Assembly: GCF_003144195.1 (NCBI RefSeq)
Contig: NW_020290003.1
Coordinates: 372,001-436,000, forward strand
Length of the DNA stretch: 64,000 nt
Reading direction: 5' to 3'
Source of the DNA: Ceraceosorus guamensis
Taxonomy: Eukaryota; Basidiomycota; Exobasidiomycetes; Ceraceosorales; Ceraceosoraceae
Shown: positions 58,207 through 64,000 of the stretch, one piece after another
Layout of the letters: the number at the start of each line of letters is the position of its first letter
Numbering within the stretch: the first letter of the stretch is position 1
Position numbers and translations under genes: made by a program
The notes under the pieces: generated by a model
Told to the model about the DNA's origin: nothing
The model's input: only the letters and a program-made list of their open reading frames with translations
The model's database searches: none

Positions 58207-61097
58207 GTTGAGCGAGGGTCAAAGATGAGTTGGGGGGGTGGGGATGAAGATGCAGCAGATAATTAAGGATATTGCAAGCTTCTTGTTCAATTGAGATGCG
58301 TTCGCAGCGCTAGACGTGTTCGTGAGTGACTCGATGTGGGAATGATGGGGAAGCTGATGGTTGCGGAGCACTCAGGTCCCTGCATGCATACGTGGCTGAG
58401 ATCATGGAGTAGCCGTACAGGGCATGAATTTGGCGCACGACTCAAATTGCCATACCAAGTGGGACGCGTTTTGGTGCAGCAAAACATGCCGTTGTCTCCG
58501 AATGTAATATGCACTCATCTTTGTATAGATTTTGCCGTCAAGCCTACACCACTTTTGAATCGGATGATCAAAATACGCTGATAGATAATCTTGACTTACG
58601 ACATGTGCTTTGAAGTCAGAGTGATGGCGGGTGAGTCAAGGGTGTCTCGCTCTTCAGTTCGACGCTGACTGTTGACGTTGAAAGCGCGACGATCCAAGAT
58701 CGAAGGTGATTGTATTCGGGATTTGGAAGCACTGAATTTTGAATTTGTATCAAGAATCATCCAAGAGTAGCCCATGCAACCCTGCTTGGCATCGAATCTT
58801 GAATGCCCATGCATGAGAGTCGTGGATGACAGCGAATGCACAACCGCCTGTAGCAGATCCCACCTCGGCGACAGGAGATGAGCTGTGCCGCTAGGTATGA
58901 TGAGAGAAAGACGCCGTGGCGTGACTCGGTGAGGACCTGCAGCAGCGTGCATCCTTCCTCGAGACTTGCAGAAGCGCACCCACATGCGGCTGCTGTGAGA
59001 GGGAGAGGCGGCAGTCACCAGTCGTGAGTGGATTTGATCGCCTTGGGTGCATGCATGCACGCAAATAGACATCAGCACTGCGTCCATTCATATGGACTCT
59101 CTCCGACGGCGCGGAGTGCTCAAAAGTACAGTCGTGTAGTAGTCAAGAGTGTAGTCTAGGGCAAGCTCTCCAGTGCTGCAAAGAATTTGAATGAAGGGCT
59201 GCGTGCTGGGATCGAGCTCGTGAGGAGCGCGTCAGCAAGAAGTCTCACGTTTCAAGCGCTCATGAATTTTTTTTTCATTTGATGGGAATCACCAATTTTG
59301 AATTTGAATGGTGGATGTGATTTTAACAAGCAAAATGTTGTCGTCAATTTTGAATGCATGTGTGCGCACAGCCACGGCGCAAGGTAGCAGAAACAAACAT
59401 TCGCACGAGCGCGGATTCAGAGAAAGCTTAATCTTGTTGTATAGGTTCGCAATCTCGTGTCTCCGCCATTATTGTGTTAATTCAAGAGCTCAGGACTCTT
59501 GACTGCATTATACACTTGACAAACGATGGTCAACGCGTGATTCAAATTGAATTGTGTACACATGAGTGTACGGTAGAAGAGAAGATGAGGCACACGGGCA
59601 GAACTCGGCAGGTGCCAGGTCGTCGGCGCCCGATGGGAGGGAGAGAGGCTTGAGGCGTGTGTTCTCGCGGTGCTGCTATATATATGCTGCTGCATGCATG
59701 CATGGTAATAATTGAATGCCATGCTGCGTATAGGTACCGTATACACATAGCACATACAGTACAGTCAAAAAGTACACGGCGGACAGTCGCAGTCTGCGCG
59801 GCAGCAGCCGCTGCATGGCTTAATTGGTACTCGCGATGACAGCTCATCTCTCTTACTCTCTAGCTCTGCCAAGCTAAAGGTCGACGACGATGCGCATGCA
59901 TGCAGACCGCGCTTTGATCAGGTGCATCGCGCACTCGGTGATGTGATGTGCTGCGCTTTATACACCGCATATACGGTACTGTATACCTACCTGACTCGTG
60001 ACTCACACTGTGCTGCTACCGCACACGCTGATTCTGTAGCCGCTGATGACTGAGTGAGCCATGCAGTCGCGCTTCAGCGATCGGAAAACGCAAATCTCGC
60101 GGCTGGCAAGTCGTGAGCGCACGCACGCTCATTCGCGATTCTGTTCAGGAGGATCCCTCTCGCTGGCGCGCCTGTTCACTTCAGCTTCTGCCTTCCACAC
60201 ATCACGTCACTTCATCTCTCGCATACTCAGGTCACGCAACGTTACGCACAGGATTCTCGATTGAGGTGTCTCGACGTTGACTTGGGATTTCGGTCGGATA
60301 ATCTACGCCTCCTCATCAAAGCTGCTGCTCTCACAGTCATCCGAAGCCTTTCCCATTGTCACAGGCGTGTCTCGTCAATCGAAACACCTACCTTTCCGTT
60401 TGCCTTTCGTCCGCGTCACAGAAACGCCGTTGGACCGCGAGCACCTGTCGCCCAGATTCCCGTCCTGCCTCCATCCTTGCTGCTCCGTCCCCGTCATCCT
60501 TTCCAGACACATCGCCTGTTCAGCCAGCTTCATCGTCGCCTAAGGAGCATCCCATCCTGCAGATCCCGGCAAACGGAAGAGCTCTACCGCCCCTCGTCAC
60601 TCTCAGCTGCGCAATCTGTACCCTCGCGCCAGAAAATCTTCTTTTCATCTCCGCACGGTGTCGCTCAAAGTCTCTCCCTTGGCACGGCATCGCCTTCACC
60701 ACTCTTACCGAAGCTTTACCGCAGGGTTGTGCCGATGTCAGAGCTGCTAGTCGCTTGCTTCGCACTCACTTCGTAACATCTACCCGAGCGCCAAAGCACA
60801 CCGGCGGCTAGCGTCGTCGTTGCGCTCGCTTCGGTCACTTTGTTGCTCGATCCGAGGCGAATTTAGGTGTGGCGCTAGGCATTCACGGAGCCGCAAGTCA
60901 CCGTCTTGAATTGGATTGGCTGCATACAGTGGATTTCACACTACTTCGCTTGGTCTGGGCTGCAATTAGTGCAGCCCGCTCGAGGAGCACTTCGTCAGAG
61001 ATCTTGGTCAAGTGTATCAGATTGCGTGCCCCTCTGCTCTAGTTAGTCCTCCTCTGGCTTTGCATCGTCCAGCTCACCGCAACTGCAAAGCGCAAGT
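58207..61097. other. Long divergent intergenic region
   Basis: 2.9 kb between the deaminase (-) and the RRM protein (+). The last kilobase is a pyrimidine-rich, probably transcribed leader with upstream short open frames. TGCATGCATGCATG runs occur near 59692. I saw no tRNA or gene. Confidence 0.5.
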
Positions 61098-64000
61098 ATG
61101 ACGTCTCGACCGCACGAAGGCTCTGCTCCCACTCATCGTGCTTCGCATTCACCAACCTCTTCGTTTGGAGCGGAGCGCGGCAACTATGGGATGGGAATCA
61201 GAGAACAACGCGGGGTCGATCCGATCCAGGCATTGCAGTCGCATCGTGCCACGTCAGCCACAGCGATTCCTCGACACAACAGCCTCTCACCAACACCAGC
61301 CGCTTCACAGGCTGGCTTCGGCAGTCGTCATAGCTCTTTCGGCGTTTCAACAGGTTCGGCCTTTCCAGCCAGCCCAAGTCAACCCGGTTTCGACCACGGG
61401 GTCACGGGCAGCACTCATATGGTCCCTCCAGCTCTGGCGAACGGCGCCGGAAAAGCGTCCTCTCCTCGGTCCTTTGACCCCTCGATACCTGTAGCAGGCG
61501 GCAACGGCGGCCAGCAAACGTTGACCGCTAATCATTCTCCTCTGCGTTCATTCGCATCAGCCCAGAGCGGTAGCAGCAGTGACCATAGTCGTCACAGCAG
61601 TGGGTACGCCTCATCACTAGGGCTTGGTGGCAATGCCAACGCATCCCACGGCGGCAGCGCCACAGGAAGTAGTACACTCGGTGGGCACGCGTACCCTTCG
61701 CACCAAAGCCTGCGCAATTCGAGCACTTCGAACGGTCATTTAGCTCAACAGGCAGAAGATACCAGCGTCGAAGCAGCCATCGCTGCTGCGACCAAGAACG
61801 GCCAGCCTTTGACGCCCTCTGCGATACATGCGGCGGCTGCGGCTATCGCTGCCTCCTCCAATCGACCACTCCTTCGATCTAATTTGTCGGACAATAGCAG
61901 CGTAGGAGGAGGTGCGAGCCTGCTGCCAGTGTCTCCAGGCTCCACAGGCATTCCAGCGTCAAGCCTGAACGGCGGTATCTCGGGGACAGACGAAGTGTCG
62001 GTATCAAGCTCGAGCACAAGCGGACCGCTCTCAGCCTCAGATCCTCGTACACAGCTGTACATCTCGAACTTACCCTACAGGGTGCGATGGCAAGACTTGA
62101 AGGATCTCATCCGCAAGGCAGGCACTGTGCTTAGGGCAGACGTTTCCCTCACACCGGACAACCGATCCCGTGGCTACGGCACGGTGCTGTTGGCGACTGA
62201 GGAGGATGCGCTGCGAGCAGTGAATATGTTCCAAGGATTTAGCTGGCAGGGCCGGACGCTTGAGGTGCGCATAGATCGATCTGGAACGCTGCTCTTGCCG
62301 ACTACTCCTATTGGGGAGGAAGGCAGCGGGCAGAGTGCTTTGCTTGATGTTCCGAACCCTTCGATGAGCCTGTCTCAAGGTGATTCTTCGCATGGTCTCA
62401 GCAACTCAGCACCCCGTGCATCGATCTCGCACTCTCCAAACGTCCCGTCTCCGGGCAGCGGCATGTTGCCATCTCCAGCTATGCTCAACACGATTGCGAG
62501 CGGCGGGCCTGCCAATGCTGTCCCTAGTCCTGGGCTTTTGGATCCTTCAGCGGCGTCTTCTGGCTCTCAGGGACGCCAATCGCAGCAGTACCGCCCAGAC
62601 TACCCGACATACGACCAATCGCAGCAGCGTTCGCACAGCGCACAATATCCATCGCCACTTCCACGTCCTGCGCAGCAGCTCCCTCATCGACAGGGCGCAT
62701 ACCCTTCACCGCAGCCTTATCACGGACAGCAGTATCAGCAGCCGCACCAAATTCAGCAGCATTTACAGCCTCTTCAGCAGCAGCAATCCTACGGTCAAGC
62801 TTCCGGCTCCCGCGCGCCTAGCGGTGGCTACAGCCCAGCATTGATTCCGTTCCTGAACAATGGGCGATCGGCGTCTGTCTCCGGCGGTGCAGGTGCCCCG
62901 CCTAGCGCTTCTAATGGTTGGGGCTCTGCCGGCCAACAAAGTCCTGTTCCTTCGACGTACAATCGTAGTGGCAGCTTCAGCGGCTTGTCGACTGCTCACA
63001 GTCAGCCGCCGGGCTACCACTCGCCTCAGCATTTGCACCATACCGCCACTGCTCCGCCTCCTAATCTGAACGCTGGACTAGGCAGACCAACAGCGTACCT
63101 TGGTCCGCCTTTACCACCTGGAAGCGCCTCTTTACCTCCCGTCAACTCGTACTACGGCCGAGTCTTGTTCGTCGGCAACTTGCCCTTCCACTGCCAATGG
63201 CAGGATTTGAAGGATCTCTTCAGAGCTGCAGGAAACATACAAAGGGCAGACGTTGCGCTAACACCGGAAGGACGCAGTCGAGGTTTCGGCACGGTGCTGT
63301 TTTCAAGTCCGGATGACGCTCAGAACGCAGTTCGGATTTATCATGGGTGGGTCTTCTAGCGCGCGATTACGTCTACTTTGCGTACTTTATCCACTGACGC
63401 GGCTACACTTGCGTTCTGTAGGTACGAGTACAGTGGACGGACCCTCAAAGTCCACTTTGATCGATTTGCACAGATGACAGCTCCTGCTCCTGGTCAGCTG
63501 CCAGCAACGCCATCGCAGTATACAGGTGCTTTCAGCTCGGCCAACCCACCTAGTGCTCCAGTCGCGCAGACCCAGCCAAAAGCTCCGCCCACAAATCTGA
63601 TTGCGCAGGCTGCGAAAGCGCCCATCCTCACGCAGCAACCCAGCCCTGGCTACGCTGGAGCTCACATCGGGCAAGCAGGCGGGGGCTACCACATCCAGTC
63701 CCACGAGCAGAATCAACAGCAGCAGCGGCACCAATACGTGCTGCAGCAGAGATCTGTGCAGCAACAGCAGCAAGCCCAACATTTCCAACGCCAGCAGCAG
63801 GGCCCGTTCGACTACGCATCCCAAGGGCACAATTCAGACCAGTCTGGAGCTTACGGTTCCCGGGCTGCGCAGCAACAGTCGCACAACGCGAACTTTGGGG
63901 GAGGCAATCCCCATAGCAATTTCTCGTCTTTGCGTTATGCGGGCGATCAATCCCAGGAGTATGGCGGACAATACCAACTGCAGACTCAAAGCTCTCAGGA
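61098..64000 (+). CDS. Two-RRM RNA-binding protein, 3' end cut off
   Basis: Exons 61098-63346 and 63422 to beyond the window end; the frame is open to base 64000. RRM1 starts at about residue 318 (LYISNLPYRVRWQDLKDL, with RNP1-like RSRGYGTVLL) and RRM2 at about 688 (VLFVGNLPFHCQWQDLKDLF, with RSRGFGTVLF). The WQDLKDL signature is shared with yeast Gbp2/Hrb1-type mRNA-binding proteins. The intron splits RRM2 just before YEYSGRTLKVHFDRF. Regions outside the RRMs are Gly/Ser/Pro- and Gln-rich (poly-Gln with His and Tyr), typical of granule-forming RNA-binding proteins. Role in mRNA export, localisation or translation is likely but not shown. The long leader could carry translational control. Confidence 0.93.

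Noticed and set aside
59805-59880. tRNA-like TTAATTGGTACTCGCG
   Set aside because: Resembles a D-arm only; no T-arm or acceptor stem at the right distance.
60261-60776. Plus-strand 171-codon open frame before the RRM gene
   Set aside because: Ser/Arg/Pro-rich translation of a pyrimidine-rich leader; no ATG at its beginning and no domain.

Overview
The window is nuclear DNA of a basidiomycete fungus, most likely of the subphylum Ustilaginomycotina (smuts and relatives). The evidence is short GT-AG introns (about 50 to 120 bp, often with a CTGAC branch site), the fungal gene complement (Spg1-type GTPase, ATG26-type sterol glucosyltransferase, fungal heterotrimeric G-alpha, secreted proteins with Kex2 sites), and a recurring intergenic motif around AATCGTGAATC. 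Several genes are unusually intron-rich (12 exons in the ATG26 homologue, 11 in the G-alpha gene), which fits an intron-rich lineage better than Ustilago itself. I cannot name the species. Gene models below were built by eye from reading frame, splice-site phase and family conservation.

Layout. 0-9 kb: an edge-truncated minus-strand gene, mitochondrial KGD2 (2-oxoglutarate dehydrogenase E2), a MARVEL-type four-helix membrane protein and an extradiol (DOPA-type) dioxygenase with a membrane anchor. 9.8-13.8 kb: a 1,291-residue coilin-like RS-rich nuclear protein. 14.3-21.6 kb: three secreted proteins with signal peptides, internal repeats and regularly spaced KR/RR dibasic sites. Two are divergently transcribed and the third lies downstream. 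All have a TATA box about 275-305 bp before the ATG. They look like a local cluster of Kex2-processed repeat proteins, and one contains a 400-N assembly gap inside its repeats. 23.1-29.1 kb: a CLC anion transporter and Spg1 (septation GTPase). 31.0-37.4 kb: a disordered nuclear protein, a 110-residue hydrophobic protein and mitochondrial HEM14 (protoporphyrinogen oxidase). 37.4-41.5 kb holds no recognisable gene. 41.5-46.1 kb: a G-alpha subunit and a disordered protein. 47.4-54.5 kb: three genes in tandem, namely an unknown small protein, NUS1 (dolichol synthesis) and ATG26 (sterol glucosyltransferase). 54.8-55.3 kb: a complete but divergent 5S rRNA-like sequence and a 5' fragment of another, with a perfect 35-bp tandem duplication between them. 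56.5-58.2 kb: a cytidine-deaminase-fold protein. 61.1 kb to the end: a two-RRM RNA-binding protein, truncated by the window edge.

Most genes are unrelated housekeeping or signalling genes. The one functional neighbourhood is the secreted repeat-protein cluster. NUS1 and ATG26 both serve lipid-linked sugar or sterol biology at membranes and lie only 286 bp apart, but a functional link is only a guess. I saw no transposon, retroelement, tRNA or CRISPR array.
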